The position numbers and the translations under genes are program-made. Below the pieces are notes generated by a model. The model saw nothing but the letters and a program-made list of their open reading frames with translations, was not told the origin of the DNA and ran no database searches. A stretch of DNA of 55,329 nt from the NCBI RefSeq assembly GCF_001642725.1, contig NZ_LSUQ01000013.1, positions 1 through 55,329 on the forward strand. Direction: 5' to 3'. This DNA is from Ferroacidibacillus organovorans. GTDB lineage: Bacteria > Bacillota > Bacilli > Alicyclobacillales > SLC66. Positions 34,019 through 43,271 of the stretch are shown here, piece by piece (the first letter of the stretch is position 1; each line of letters begins with the position of its first letter).

Positions 34019-36259
34019 GTGGCCACGCAACGTCTGCGGGCGACGACTGAAAAGCTCTTGGCAGGCGGACAGAGTGGGTTTGCCGCGTTACGCTTGAGGC
34101 TTCCAAACGGCGATACGCTCACCGCCATTGGACAATTTGACGAAGTGCCCTTGGGCGCTGAGTGTGACTGGGTCGGTTCCTTTGAATTTCACCCGGTTCA
34201 CGGGCGTCAGTTTCGCGTCTCTACCTTCACTGTCGTCCTTCCCACGAGTACACTCGGAATGGAGCGTTTTCTCGCGAGTGGCGCTTTTCGGGGGATCGGT
34301 CCGAAGACTGCGAAGCGTATCGTCGACACGTTCGGCGTGCGCACCTTGGATATCTTGCGTGAAGATCCGCAAGCGATCAAGAAGGTGCCGGGAATCTCTC
34401 GCGCCAAAGCGGAAGAACTCGCCAAAACGTTGGCGGAAAAAGGTGAACTGTCTCGACTGGGCGCCTTTTTGACAGGGCATGGCATGGGAATCCACCTCGC
34501 AGATAAGCTGGCAGGCGTATATGGTGGAGGACAAGCTGCACTGCAGGTGCTTCAGACGGATCCCTACCAAACGATTTCGGACGTGCGCGGGATCGGCTTT
34601 CGCACGGCGGATCAACTCGCGGCCGCGCTTGGCATTGATCGCTTGGCGCCTGCACGCGTCACAGCGGCTCTGCTGCATGTGCTCGACGCATCCATTGAAA
34701 ATGGGCACATCTATCTCCCATACTCCATGTGGCTCGAAGAAGCGATCGCGCTTCTCGGCATTGAGAAGGATGCGGTTGCGGCAGAGGCGCAACGCCTCCT
34801 GGCACGCGGGAGTGTGGTAGCCGAACAGCACGAGCTTCCGGAGTTGTGCATTTATGGGGCGCGTCACTATCGCTTGGAAACGCAGACGGCGTCGCTGTTG
34901 CGCGTCCTGAAACAGGGTGGGAGTCTCTCTGGCGCGCTCTCGCAGGGAACTGCGCCGCGTGAGGGATCATCGCTCGAAAGTATGCAAGAGGGCGCCGTGG
35001 GCGACGGTGCGCAAGAATGCGCAAATGCGAAAGAGGATGACACGATTCAAGCGCTGTCCGAGGAGCAGTTGAGCGTCTCTAAGCTGGTTGACGATCACCC
35101 GCTTGTGATTTTGACGGGAGGTCCAGGAACGGGAAAGACGACTGCCATTCGTCACGTGGTCTCCTTTTTCGAAACCCTCGGCGCAACGGTTGTGCTCGCT
35201 GCCCCCACAGGAAAAGCTGCCAAGCGTTTGGCGCAAAGCACGGAACGTCCCGCCCAAACGATTCATCGGCTGCTTGAGATGGGAAAAAACGCCCAAGGCC
35301 GCTTTGGTTTCGGGCGCGACCGGAGTCACCGGATGGACGGGAATCTGTTTATCATTGATGAGGCTTCAATGATTGACGCGCCCCTGTTTTACAGTGTGCT
35401 CGAGGCGCTGCCTGATCAGGCGCACGTTTTGCTCGTCGGAGATCCGGAGCAGTTGCCGGCGGTCGGACCAGGCATGATTTTAAAAGACCTTATAGACTCT
35501 TCACAGTTTCCCATTGTATCTTTATCTTTTGTATTCCGGCAGGGACTCCATAGTCAGATTATTCGAGTCGCACACGAGGTGCGGATGGGGCGTATTCCCC
35601 AGTTTAAACAGGATCGTGAGCGACAAGAGTGCTTTTTTATCGAGGAAGACCGCGCGGCGAACGCGGCTGAACGGATTGCCGAACTCGCGACGGAGCGCTT
35701 GCCGCGCTATGTGGGGTATGACGCGCACCAGGGGATTCAGATTTTGTCTCCGATGAAGCGTGGACACACTGGTACGGATCGATTGAACGAAATCATCAGT
35801 GAGCGTCTACGGATGAGCGATGAAGCACTGCGCGTGGGTGAGCGCACGTTTCGCGTCGGAGATCGCGTGATGTATACCAAGAATGACTATGACCGCGAGT
35901 TGTTCAATGGGGACACAGGGCGAATTGAAGCGGTCACGCGCGACGCGCTGGTGGTTCGCTTTGCAGATGAAACGCTGGAGAGACGCATGGAGTTTACAAA
36001 AAACGAGGCGCACGCGCTGATCCAGGCGTACGCAATCTCTGTTCATAAGAGCCAAGGCAGTGAATACAACACGGTGATCTTGCCTGTGATGCGCGAACAC
36101 GCGGTGATGCTCTTTCGGCAGTTGCTGTATACGGCGATGACGCGCGCCAAATCCCTCTTGGTGTTGGTGGGGACGCGCTCGGCGTTGGAGCTCGCCGTGC
36201 GGCAAGAACAGATGAATCAACGGTTTACTGGGCTATCCTGGCGTTTGAAGGATCGCTGA
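34019..36259 (+). CDS. recD2: RecD2-type ATP-dependent DNA helicase
   Basis: 746 aa. The N-terminal part has an OB-like region and helix-hairpin-helix motifs (GIGPKTAKRIVDTFG, VPGISRAKAEEL, VRGIGFRTADQLA). The SF1B motor has Walker A ILTGGPGTGKTTAIRHVV, Walker B FIIDEASMID, QLPAVGPG and the C-terminal YAISVHKSQGSEY. RecD2 acts in DNA repair outside RecBCD. A short Ser/Gly/Glu-rich insertion (about residues 300-345) precedes Walker A. The GTG start lies one base after the phoU stop with no clear ribosome site, so translation is probably coupled. Confidence 0.93.
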   Translation: MATQRLRATTEKLLAGGQSGFAALRLRLPNGDTLTAIGQFDEVPLGAECDWVGSFEFHPVHGRQFRVSTFTVVLPTSTLGMERFLASGAFRGIGPKTAKRIVDTFGVRTLDILREDPQAIKKVPGISRAKAEELAKTLAEKGELSRLGAFLTGHGMGIHLADKLAGVYGGGQAALQVLQTDPYQTISDVRGIGFRTADQLAAALGIDRLAPARVTAALLHVLDASIENGHIYLPYSMWLEEAIALLGIEKDAVAAEAQRLLARGSVVAEQHELPELCIYGARHYRLETQTASLLRVLKQGGSLSGALSQGTAPREGSSLESMQEGAVGDGAQECANAKEDDTIQALSEEQLSVSKLVDDHPLVILTGGPGTGKTTAIRHVVSFFETLGATVVLAAPTGKAAKRLAQSTERPAQTIHRLLEMGKNAQGRFGFGRDRSHRMDGNLFIIDEASMIDAPLFYSVLEALPDQAHVLLVGDPEQLPAVGPGMILKDLIDSSQFPIVSLSFVFRQGLHSQIIRVAHEVRMGRIPQFKQDRERQECFFIEEDRAANAAERIAELATERLPRYVGYDAHQGIQILSPMKRGHTGTDRLNEIISERLRMSDEALRVGERTFRVGDRVMYTKNDYDRELFNGDTGRIEAVTRDALVVRFADETLERRMEFTKNEAHALIQAYAISVHKSQGSEYNTVILPVMREHAVMLFRQLLYTAMTRAKSLLVLVGTRSALELAVRQEQMNQRFTGLSWRLKDR

Positions 36260-36287
36260 CATCCCATTTGGTAGAGGAGATCGGAAC

Positions 36288-36986
36288 GTGAGCCAGAAGC
36301 TGCTCGTCGTCGATGATGAAGAGTCGATTCGTACATTGGTTCGTTACAATCTCGTTCAGGCAGGCTTTGACGTTACGCTCGCAGAAGATGGCGAGGCGGG
36401 GTTTCAACAGATTCAGCAGGACACGTTTGATCTGCTGATCCTCGATTTGATGATGCCGGGCATGAGTGGGCTAGAGATATGCAAGCGCATGCGTCAGATG
36501 CACAAAGATACGCCGATCATCATGCTGACGGCGCGCGGCGAAGAGATCGATCGAGTGCTTGGCCTCGAAATGGGGGCGGATGATTATATTACGAAGCCGT
36601 TTAGCCCACGCGAATTGGTGGCGCGCGTGCGCGCGGTGCTCAGGCGCAAGGGCGAAGGGGAGCGCGAACAGGAGCAACAGGAGATTTTCCAGGTTGGCAC
36701 GGTGCGGTTGGACGTGTCGCGTTACGAAGTGACCGTAGATGGAAAACTGATTGATCTGACACCGCGCGAGTTTGACCTACTCTACTTTTTATTGCAGCAT
36801 ACGGATCGGGTGGTCAGCCGCGATCAACTTCTGGATCGCGTGTGGGGATACGATTATGCGGGTGACACGCGGCTTGTCGATGTGCATGTGAGCCACTTGC
36901 GTGAAAAAATTGAGCGTGACCCTAAATCGCCGCGGTATATTAAAACGGTGCGCGGTGTTGGCTACAAGTTTACGCGGAGTGAGTGA
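36288..36986 (+). CDS. phoP: PhoP-like OmpR-family response regulator
   Basis: 232 aa. The receiver domain has VVDDEESIRTLV, the phospho-acceptor Asp in LLILDLMMPGMSG, and the Lys in DDYITKPFSPREL. The C-terminal winged helix has LTPREFDLLYFLL and DVHVSHLREKIE, then RYIKTVRGVGYKF. The start is GTG with GAGGAGA upstream. It overlaps the histidine kinase by 4 bp. Naming as PhoP rests on similarity, the kinase architecture and the nearby phoU. Confidence 0.9.
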   Translation: MSQKLLVVDDEESIRTLVRYNLVQAGFDVTLAEDGEAGFQQIQQDTFDLLILDLMMPGMSGLEICKRMRQMHKDTPIIMLTARGEEIDRVLGLEMGADDYITKPFSPRELVARVRAVLRRKGEGEREQEQQEIFQVGTVRLDVSRYEVTVDGKLIDLTPREFDLLYFLLQHTDRVVSRDQLLDRVWGYDYAGDTRLVDVHVSHLREKIERDPKSPRYIKTVRGVGYKFTRSE

Positions 36987-38293
36987 GTGTGGTGTATCTC
37001 GATTTTGCGCTGGTTCTCACGGTGCTGTCTCTGTTTTCGATCATCGTTATGGGGTTGCGCGTGGCGCAGTACAGGAGTATGGGGCGTGAACTGATCAAGT
37101 CGCTCGAAGACGTCCTCTATGAAGGCGCGCATCATCAATTGGAGTGGCCGGATTTGCCGGAGCGCAGCTCGGCGTTGACTGAGCTGCGCTTGCGCGTGCA
37201 AAGCGCGGTCGTGGCGTTACGCGAAGAGCGAGAGAAGACGGTGCAAGAGCAGAGCAAACTGAGCGGTATCCTCGGACATATCTTAAGTGGTGTCATGATG
37301 CTTGACCGGGCTGGACGCATCGTTTTCGTGAACCCTGCGATGGAGACGCTGTTTGGATTGCCTGCGGAAAATTGGATCGGCAGATGGCACTGGGAAACGG
37401 CGTATCCGTACGAGGTGGCGGCGCTCGTTGACGAGTCGCTGTCGCTTGGCACGACGCAAAAGCGCGAGGTCACGGTGCATAAGCCGCACGATTTGACGCT
37501 TGAAGTGCATGTCACCCCCATTCTGCACTCGACGGGCGGCGTCGCGGGTGCGGTGCTGCTTCTGCACGATGTGACGGAGTGGCGCAGACTTGAGAGCATG
37601 CGCAGTGATTTTGTGGCGAATGTGTCGCACGAGTTGCGAACGCCGATCACAGCGCTGAAAGGGTTTGCGGAAACACTGCTCGATGGGGCGCTTGATGATC
37701 CTAAGGTGGCGCGTGAGTTTCTCGAAATCATTCGCGCGGAAGCCGATCGCATTACGCGACTCGTGAACGATCTCCTGGATCTCTCAAAGATTGAGGCAAA
37801 ACAGGTGCCGCTTCATATGGAGGATGTGTCCCTTCGCGAGATGTTTGCGCGCGTCACGCAGGTTTTCATCGCGGATGCGAAACAAGAGGGCGTCACAATT
37901 CAATCGGAACTTCCAATCCCAGATGTGCGCGTCTATGCTGACATTGACCGCTTGCAACAGGTACTTGTGAATCTGGTCAGCAATGCGCTGCAATTTACGC
38001 CGCGCGGAGGGCAGATTACGCTTTCTGCCGAAGCGGTGCATGACCGGATGGTTGTTCGGGTGCGCGATACGGGCGCGGGCATTCCTGCTCAGGATTTGGG
38101 GCGTGTGTTTGAGCGGTTTTATCGCGTTGACAAGGCGCGCAGCAGGCGATCGGGCGGAACTGGCTTGGGCCTTGCCATCGTCAAGCACATCGTGGAGGCG
38201 CACGGCGGGCGTGTCGGTGTCTCCTCTGAATTCGGTCAGGGGAGCGAGTTTTTCTTTGATCTTCCGACGTCACAAGAGACGACTCCTCTCTAG
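36983..38293 (+). CDS. phoR: PhoR-like sensor histidine kinase
   Basis: 436 aa. One N-terminal membrane helix (about residues 4-28), a PAS domain (ILGHILSGVMMLDRAGRIVF...), HisKA with the phospho-His in FVANVSHELRTPITALKGFA, and HATPase_c with N-box VNLVSNALQFTP, DTGAGIP and GTGLGLAIVKHIVEAHGG. Only one TM segment is seen, without the large extracytoplasmic loop of B. subtilis PhoR, so sensing may go through the membrane or PhoU. Coupled to phoP by overlap (GTGA). Starts at 36989 or 36992 are also possible. Confidence 0.9.
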   Translation: MSVVYLDFALVLTVLSLFSIIVMGLRVAQYRSMGRELIKSLEDVLYEGAHHQLEWPDLPERSSALTELRLRVQSAVVALREEREKTVQEQSKLSGILGHILSGVMMLDRAGRIVFVNPAMETLFGLPAENWIGRWHWETAYPYEVAALVDESLSLGTTQKREVTVHKPHDLTLEVHVTPILHSTGGVAGAVLLLHDVTEWRRLESMRSDFVANVSHELRTPITALKGFAETLLDGALDDPKVAREFLEIIRAEADRITRLVNDLLDLSKIEAKQVPLHMEDVSLREMFARVTQVFIADAKQEGVTIQSELPIPDVRVYADIDRLQQVLVNLVSNALQFTPRGGQITLSAEAVHDRMVVRVRDTGAGIPAQDLGRVFERFYRVDKARSRRSGGTGLGLAIVKHIVEAHGGRVGVSSEFGQGSEFFFDLPTSQETTPL

Positions 38294-38348
38294 TATAAAG
38301 ATGAGCGTTTAGTTGATCTCCAAAATGATGATCGTTTCATTCGCGATT

Positions 38349-38410
38349 CTATGCTAATCTGTGAAAAAATGGTGTGGGAACGCGACGTCGCGGGGTGCCG
38401 TTTAGCATAG
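38349..38410. promoter_or_regulatory. Nested inverted repeats upstream of degV
   Basis: CTATGCTAA (38349-38357) and TTAGCATAG (38402-38410) are exact complements. Between them lies the perfect palindrome CGCGACGTCGCG (38381-38392). A possible operator or RNA structure in the degV leader. Confidence 0.4.
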
Positions 38411-38450
38411 ATGGATGCTCACGGAAGCGCGATGAGATGGAGTGTGCGGG

Positions 38451-39326
38451 ATGAAGATTGCGATCGTTACAGATAGTACGGCGAATTTGACAGAAGAAGA
38501 GTGTAAAGCGTGGGGCATTTCGGTGGTTCCACTCTATTTGAATTTGGGCAGTGCCTCGTATCTTGATGGGGTGGAATTGAGCTCTGAGGAATTCTATAAA
38601 CGCATGAAGGACGAGAATACGCTGCCAACAACTTCCCAACCGTCTCCCGGACTATTTTTAGAGACGTTTGAGCGCCTTCTCAAGACGCATGACTGTGTGG
38701 TCGCTGTTTTGTTGAGCGGAAAGCTGAGTGGAACGGTGCACTCTGCCGAGACGGCGCGCGATCTTCTTTGCACCGAGCGCATCCATGTGATTGACTCACA
38801 GGTCGTAGAGTATGCGCTCGGCGCTTTAGTGCTTGAGATGGCAAAGGCCGTGCGGCTTGCGGATGAACAGGGCACAGTGTGTGATGTGCAGGGACTGGTC
38901 GAGCGAATGGCGCAGATTCGCGCGGAGATGCATATGTACATCGCGATGGACTCGCTTGAAAACTTGCGACTTGGTGGCCGAATTGGGGCGGCTGCCGCTC
39001 TGCTCGGCTCGATGATGCAGATAAAGCCTGTGATTTGGCTGAGTGATGGTCAGGTTGGCGTGTTTGAAAAGGTGCGCACGTATAAAAAGGCAGTCGACTC
39101 GATCATGAGTCGGATGTTCGAGCAGATGAGGAACGCAGGGCCGTGCGAAATCATGTTGATTCACAGTGTGACTGATCTCGATGTCGTGAGACGCTGGGTG
39201 GATACGGTCAAAGAAGCGCTTCCTGAGGCGCGTGTATCGTATCGCATGTTGGCGCCGATCGTTGGCGTGCATGTGGGATTTGGGGGACTGGGAGCAATCT
39301 ATTATGCGCGGTGTGAGGCGCAGTGA
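38451..39326 (+). CDS. DegV-family fatty-acid-binding protein
   Basis: About 291 aa from the ATG at 38451 (GGAG 8 bases upstream). IAIVTDSTANLT is the family N-terminus; LPTTSQPSPGLFLETFERLL and LSGKLSGTVHSAETA are the fatty-acid-binding motifs. YIAMDSLENLRLGGRIGAAAALL and a C-terminal GVHVGFGGLGAIYY complete the family pattern. DegV/FakB proteins present fatty acids to the kinase FakA for phospholipid synthesis. In B. subtilis degV also sits near comF. The gene overlaps the comF frame by 4 bp. Confidence 0.93.
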   Translation: MKIAIVTDSTANLTEEECKAWGISVVPLYLNLGSASYLDGVELSSEEFYKRMKDENTLPTTSQPSPGLFLETFERLLKTHDCVVAVLLSGKLSGTVHSAETARDLLCTERIHVIDSQVVEYALGALVLEMAKAVRLADEQGTVCDVQGLVERMAQIRAEMHMYIAMDSLENLRLGGRIGAAAALLGSMMQIKPVIWLSDGQVGVFEKVRTYKKAVDSIMSRMFEQMRNAGPCEIMLIHSVTDLDVVRRWVDTVKEALPEARVSYRMLAPIVGVHVGFGGLGAIYYARCEAQ

Positions 39327-40195
39327 GCGGTGAGCGCAGGAGCCGCGCCAGTCGCGATGACCACCGTGCCAGCCGCGATGACCACCGTGCCAGCCCTCAA
39401 ACGATGGGGCAGGTGCGTCGGATGCGTCAGATTCGCCAGGTGCGTCGAGCATTTCGGCGAAAGTATTTCGCGCTTCGCGTGAAGCGGATGACGATGACAC
39501 TGTTTTACCCGATGGCGGCAAAATGTCCGCGCTGTGAGAAGCTGTTTCACCACGTTCCGCTGGATGTGGCAGCTCCGCAATTGTGCAGCGACTGTGACCG
39601 TGATGTCGAACCATTGACCTCTGGAATTTGCTCCGTGTGCGGTCGAAAAACAGCGAACGGAATCTGTCGAGAGTGTGCCAAGGGTGTTCACTCTTTTTTT
39701 GCTGCGAGAGCCTATGCTTCCTATGACGGAACGGCAGAGCACCTTATCAAAGCGCTAAAATATCAGGAAGATTTTCGCGTGTTGCCCATCTTACAGACGT
39801 GGATCTGTGACGCGTACGCCGCGCACTATGGCTATTTCGACATGATCGCGCTTGTTCCCGTCCCCATGTCGATTGAAAAGGAACGAAGTCGCGGATTCAA
39901 CCTCTCCTATGAGCTGGCGCGCGCCGTTGCGCGGCGGTTCCGTTTGCCGATGATCGAACCGCTTTTGCGCATCGCGCAGGATAAGAGTCAGACGGTGCTG
40001 CACGGATGCGAGCGCAGAAACGCGATGGAACACGTGTTTCGCTGTGTCGATGATGCGCGATCGCTCGTTGGCAGGCACCCCTATTTGCTGATCGTTGATG
40101 ATGTGTTGACGACCGGTGGAACGGCTGACGCTTGCGCGCGTCGACTGTTTGAGGTTGGGGCACAGTCCGTGGAAGTTTTGACGATCGCGCGCTAG
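39323..40195 (+). CDS. comF: ComF-family phosphoribosyltransferase-like competence protein
   Basis: The recognisable protein starts near residue 55 with a zinc-finger-like region (CPRCEKLFHHV, CSDCDRDV, CSVCGRK, CRECAKG). The PRTase domain follows with LKYQEDFRVL, VPVPMSIEKERSRGFNLSYELA and the PRPP loop LLIVDDVLTTGGTADACARRL. ComF is needed for DNA uptake. The GTG at 39323 overlaps the degV stop and has GAGG upstream, but it adds about 52 basic residues containing a 21-bp tandem repeat. Starts at 39479 (GTG) or 39488 (ATG) would give a standard ComF. comFA is not present. Confidence 0.85.
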   Translation: MSGERRSRASRDDHRASRDDHRASPQTMGQVRRMRQIRQVRRAFRRKYFALRVKRMTMTLFYPMAAKCPRCEKLFHHVPLDVAAPQLCSDCDRDVEPLTSGICSVCGRKTANGICRECAKGVHSFFAARAYASYDGTAEHLIKALKYQEDFRVLPILQTWICDAYAAHYGYFDMIALVPVPMSIEKERSRGFNLSYELARAVARRFRLPMIEPLLRIAQDKSQTVLHGCERRNAMEHVFRCVDDARSLVGRHPYLLIVDDVLTTGGTADACARRLFEVGAQSVEVLTIAR

Positions 40196-40262
40196 TCTTG
40201 TAAATTATCCCATAGAGAAGTAGAGTATGAATAGAGATCTTCTATGAGGGGAGACCGCGAAA

Positions 40263-40649
40263 GTGATGTTGGCCAACTGTGAAGTATGCAACCGTCTATT
40301 TGCACAAACTGTCAGTCCTATGTGTCCGGATTGTGCAAAAAAAGAAGAGGACGATTTTGAACGAGTATCGCATTACTTGCGAGAAAATCGACAAGCAACG
40401 ATTAATGAAATTGTTGATGCATTAGAAGTGCCAAAAGGGCTCATTCTAAAATTCTTGAGAATGGGTCGACTTGAGCAGAGGGAATCTCTTAGTTATCCTT
40501 GTGAGGGTTGTAGTACGTTAATAACAAAAGGAAACTATTGTGAAATTTGTCAAGTGAAAAAACAGTTGATCATGGATCAAGTATCCAGTGGATTAAAGCG
40601 TACAAATTCAAAATCATCGAATGGATCCTATTATAGTCGCTCTCATTAA
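40263..40649 (+). CDS. yvyF: YvyF-like flagellar operon protein (TIGR03826 type)
   Basis: 128 aa with an N-terminal zinc-finger pair (CEVCNRLF, CPDCAKKEE), a helix-turn-helix-like middle (ATINEIVDALEVPKGLILKFL) and a second Cys pair (CEGCSTLI, CEICQVKK). This matches the protein found between comF and flgM in bacilli. Starts GTG 40263 or ATG 40266. In B. subtilis flgM follows on the same strand; here the flagellar genes are inverted and convergent. Function is not established. Confidence 0.83.
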   Translation: MMLANCEVCNRLFAQTVSPMCPDCAKKEEDDFERVSHYLRENRQATINEIVDALEVPKGLILKFLRMGRLEQRESLSYPCEGCSTLITKGNYCEICQVKKQLIMDQVSSGLKRTNSKSSNGSYYSRSH

Positions 40650-40654
40650 TAAGG

Positions 40655-40686
40655 GTGAGACGAGGAAAATCCTCTTCTCACTCTTT
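40655..40686. terminator. Convergent terminator between yvyF and the glycosyltransferase gene
   Basis: GTGAGA-c-GAGGA pairs with TCCTC-t-TCTCAC over an AAA loop, with short T and A flanks. It includes the stop codon of the minus-strand gene. Confidence 0.65.
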
Positions 40687-42933
40687 CACTTGAGCCCATG
40701 TTTTGGCCCAGCTCTCCCAAAATTCAATCGCACTTGCACGCTCTTCTGATTGTTCATCAATGATGTTTGGTTGCATGTACCAATTTATGCTCAGTCGATA
40801 GAAATAGGCGTACGTTTGATCCGTTTTCTGGGCTGCTTCTAGCGTAAGATCAAGCGAAGAGCGCAAAAAGGAGATAATCTCCTGCAATTGTTCAATTTTG
40901 GCTCGTCCCTCCATCACTTGATGATTGAGCGCGTCGGTGTGAATGCCGCGAACAAGGATTGCTGCCTTTTCGTGTAGTTGAGATAATTGCACATGTAAAG
41001 GTGTGGTCATCACACTTTGCGTTTGGTAAGATGCGATACGGTTCATAAAAAGCTCTCCCTTCTTGGTTTGGATCATTTGTCCAAGCTGTTTGCTAATATT
41101 TTGTAATAGCTGCGAATCTGGAAACAGTGTCAAGCCGTCTTCAACGTGTTTAAGCGCTTTTTCCGTTTGATTTTTTTGCAATAATAAATCACACTCCAGT
41201 GCGATTTTTGAAATGGTCACGGGTGTTTCGAGGCTTTTTACGATGAGTGCCTCGACGAGTGGAAAGTGTCCTTTTTGAAAGGAAGATAATGCATCCCATT
41301 CTAGCCATAGACTGTGTTCTTGCAAGGGACGGCAACCTTTGAAAATGTCTTTACGCGAGGTGTGTCTAAACCACCCATAAAAGTGATCGGCGTCTTCTGC
41401 GTATGGAAAAAGTAATGCAATGAGTGGGTAGGCGCGCGCGGCGATCAGATCCTTGATCACGCCGCTGAGAAGGCCGCCCTGAGAGGGCGTTCTGATCCAC
41501 GCTGCGAGGTTTCGGCCGCGACTGGTATGATCAAGTAATGAATAGCCAACTTCTTCACGGCCCTCCACCACGTGGATGATCCCGTTTATAACACGTGTCA
41601 TTTCATCATCAGAATTTGCATACGCAGATCGAAGCAGTGTGTACTTATCTTCGCAGTCCGTGAACCACATGCCTCGCTGAATCCATTCGGTTTTACCGAC
41701 GCGTGCCGCAATTCGTTCGATTACGTTTTCAGCGCCCGGCAAACGAAAGAGTGCGTACGATTCAGCGTAGATAGAGAGGCACAGCGCATCTTGAATTCTT
41801 GACTCAATATTTGTTTTGAGGAAGTCTTCATTTGCGGGCATGAGACTCAATAGATACGGAATAACGGTGTCAAAGGATGGATTTTCAAGAAAGGATTGCA
41901 AATACCATTTCTGTGCGGTGACAGGGTCACCGAGATGCATATAACACATCCCCATGTCAAAGGAACTATAAAAAGTGGACATTCCTTCCAATGTATCGAC
42001 AAAACTGAGCTTAGGTTCACCTACTCGTTTGCATTCCTTTAAGACTTGAATTGCCTTTTGGTAATTTCCCTTTCCCATATAGGCAATTGCCATTTTTCGA
42101 TAGAGTTCTGCGATATAAGGAAAGCGCGTCACGCCTTGCTCTGCGATCATGATCGCTCTATCCCAATCTTTTAATTCTGAGGCTGCTAAGGAACTGATGT
42201 TAAATAACCTCGGTAAATATAAAGGGAGCGCATCTGCAGACAAATCTTTTACCAGATCATATGTTTCTTCATAAAGTGGGAGGACATTTTTAAAATCTCC
42301 GATTCGCGCATACTCTACAATCATGTTTACAAGATGAAAGGGGTCAGACCGAGTTTGATCAAGTTGTTCTTTAAGCATGGCCATGTTTCGTTCGGGTTTC
42401 CTTTTGTGGGCAACAAATTCGCTGATATATCCAACATGGTGTATGGTGATAGGTGAGAACATAATATTATGGAACTCATGGTTTGTACCCAGATCAATTT
42501 GCTCATGAATGGAACCCGTATAGCGGTGTTTTTGCTTGAAGATTCTAACGGATTGTATAGGTGACGTTTTTGTTAATTTATTTACGCTACCCAAATAGTT
42601 GACGATTTGGACAAGGTAACCGTCAGCGGAGTTTGCTTCAAGAAAGGTGCGTATTTCAATCTGATCTTCTTCTTTAAAGTACTCGTCCGCATCAATGGTT
42701 AAAATATAGGTACCTTGAGCTGCTTCAATTGCTTTATTACGAGCGTTTGAGAAATTCCCATCCCACGTATAGTGAATGATATGTGCTTCATGATTTTTGG
42801 CGATTTCGAGTGATCGATCTGTACTTCCTGTGTCTGCAATGATGATTTCGTCTGCAATTCCTTTGAGCGAACGGAGGCATCGATCCAGGAGTAATTCTTC
42901 ATTTTTAATAATGAGGCAGGCTGTTAACAGCAT
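40678..42933 (-). CDS. GT2 glycosyltransferase with TPR repeats, likely for flagellin
   Basis: 751 aa. The N-terminal GT2 domain (about 1-220) has LTACLIIKNEELLLDRCLRS, IIADTGSTDRSLEIA and the metal-binding IDADEYF. The rest is helical, with TPR-like repeats (AELYRKMAIAYMGKGNYQKA, DMGMCYMHLGDPVTAQKWYL). Such SunS-like/tetratricopeptide GT2 proteins often modify surface proteins. It is the last gene of the flagellar minus-strand block, 11 bp after the fliT-like gene, so flagellin or another filament protein is a reasonable target. That target is inferred from context. Confidence 0.8.
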   Translation of the reverse strand: MLLTACLIIKNEELLLDRCLRSLKGIADEIIIADTGSTDRSLEIAKNHEAHIIHYTWDGNFSNARNKAIEAAQGTYILTIDADEYFKEEDQIEIRTFLEANSADGYLVQIVNYLGSVNKLTKTSPIQSVRIFKQKHRYTGSIHEQIDLGTNHEFHNIMFSPITIHHVGYISEFVAHKRKPERNMAMLKEQLDQTRSDPFHLVNMIVEYARIGDFKNVLPLYEETYDLVKDLSADALPLYLPRLFNISSLAASELKDWDRAIMIAEQGVTRFPYIAELYRKMAIAYMGKGNYQKAIQVLKECKRVGEPKLSFVDTLEGMSTFYSSFDMGMCYMHLGDPVTAQKWYLQSFLENPSFDTVIPYLLSLMPANEDFLKTNIESRIQDALCLSIYAESYALFRLPGAENVIERIAARVGKTEWIQRGMWFTDCEDKYTLLRSAYANSDDEMTRVINGIIHVVEGREEVGYSLLDHTSRGRNLAAWIRTPSQGGLLSGVIKDLIAARAYPLIALLFPYAEDADHFYGWFRHTSRKDIFKGCRPLQEHSLWLEWDALSSFQKGHFPLVEALIVKSLETPVTISKIALECDLLLQKNQTEKALKHVEDGLTLFPDSQLLQNISKQLGQMIQTKKGELFMNRIASYQTQSVMTTPLHVQLSQLHEKAAILVRGIHTDALNHQVMEGRAKIEQLQEIISFLRSSLDLTLEAAQKTDQTYAYFYRLSINWYMQPNIIDEQSEERASAIEFWESWAKTWAQVKE

Positions 42934-42944
42934 GGTAAAACTCC

Positions 42945-43271
42945 TTATTCAAATTTCCGGCTGGACATTGATTGATTCATTTGGTATGCGCGAAGTGCAG
43001 GGCTCGCTTTTACAAATGACGAAAACTCTTGACTGTTTTGCTTAATGATTACCGAGATTCGTTCGGCAATCTCCTGCGTTTCGTCATAGAGTTTATTGAG
43101 TTGTAACTCGGAAATTGTATCACTCTGTAAAGAGAGCACCAATTTCTGTAGGATAGACGTACGTTCGTAAGCGAGATACGGTAGAGTCTCTACTCTACCG
43201 TTATCGATTGCAAGAAGTACCTCTTGATATAAAGCGTGTGCTCGCTCAACCATCTCATGCGCCGAGATCAT
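42945..43271 (-). CDS. FliT-like flagellar chaperone
   Basis: 108 aa, largely helical (AHEMVERAHALYQEVLLAID, LYDETQEIAERISVIIKQN). No clear motif is visible. The assignment comes from size, helicity and its place directly after fliD, with overlapping ends (4 bp). FliT chaperones FliD before export. It could also be a FliS substitute, since no fliS is seen. Confidence 0.55.
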   Translation of the reverse strand: MISAHEMVERAHALYQEVLLAIDNGRVETLPYLAYERTSILQKLVLSLQSDTISELQLNKLYDETQEIAERISVIIKQNSQEFSSFVKASPALRAYQMNQSMSSRKFE

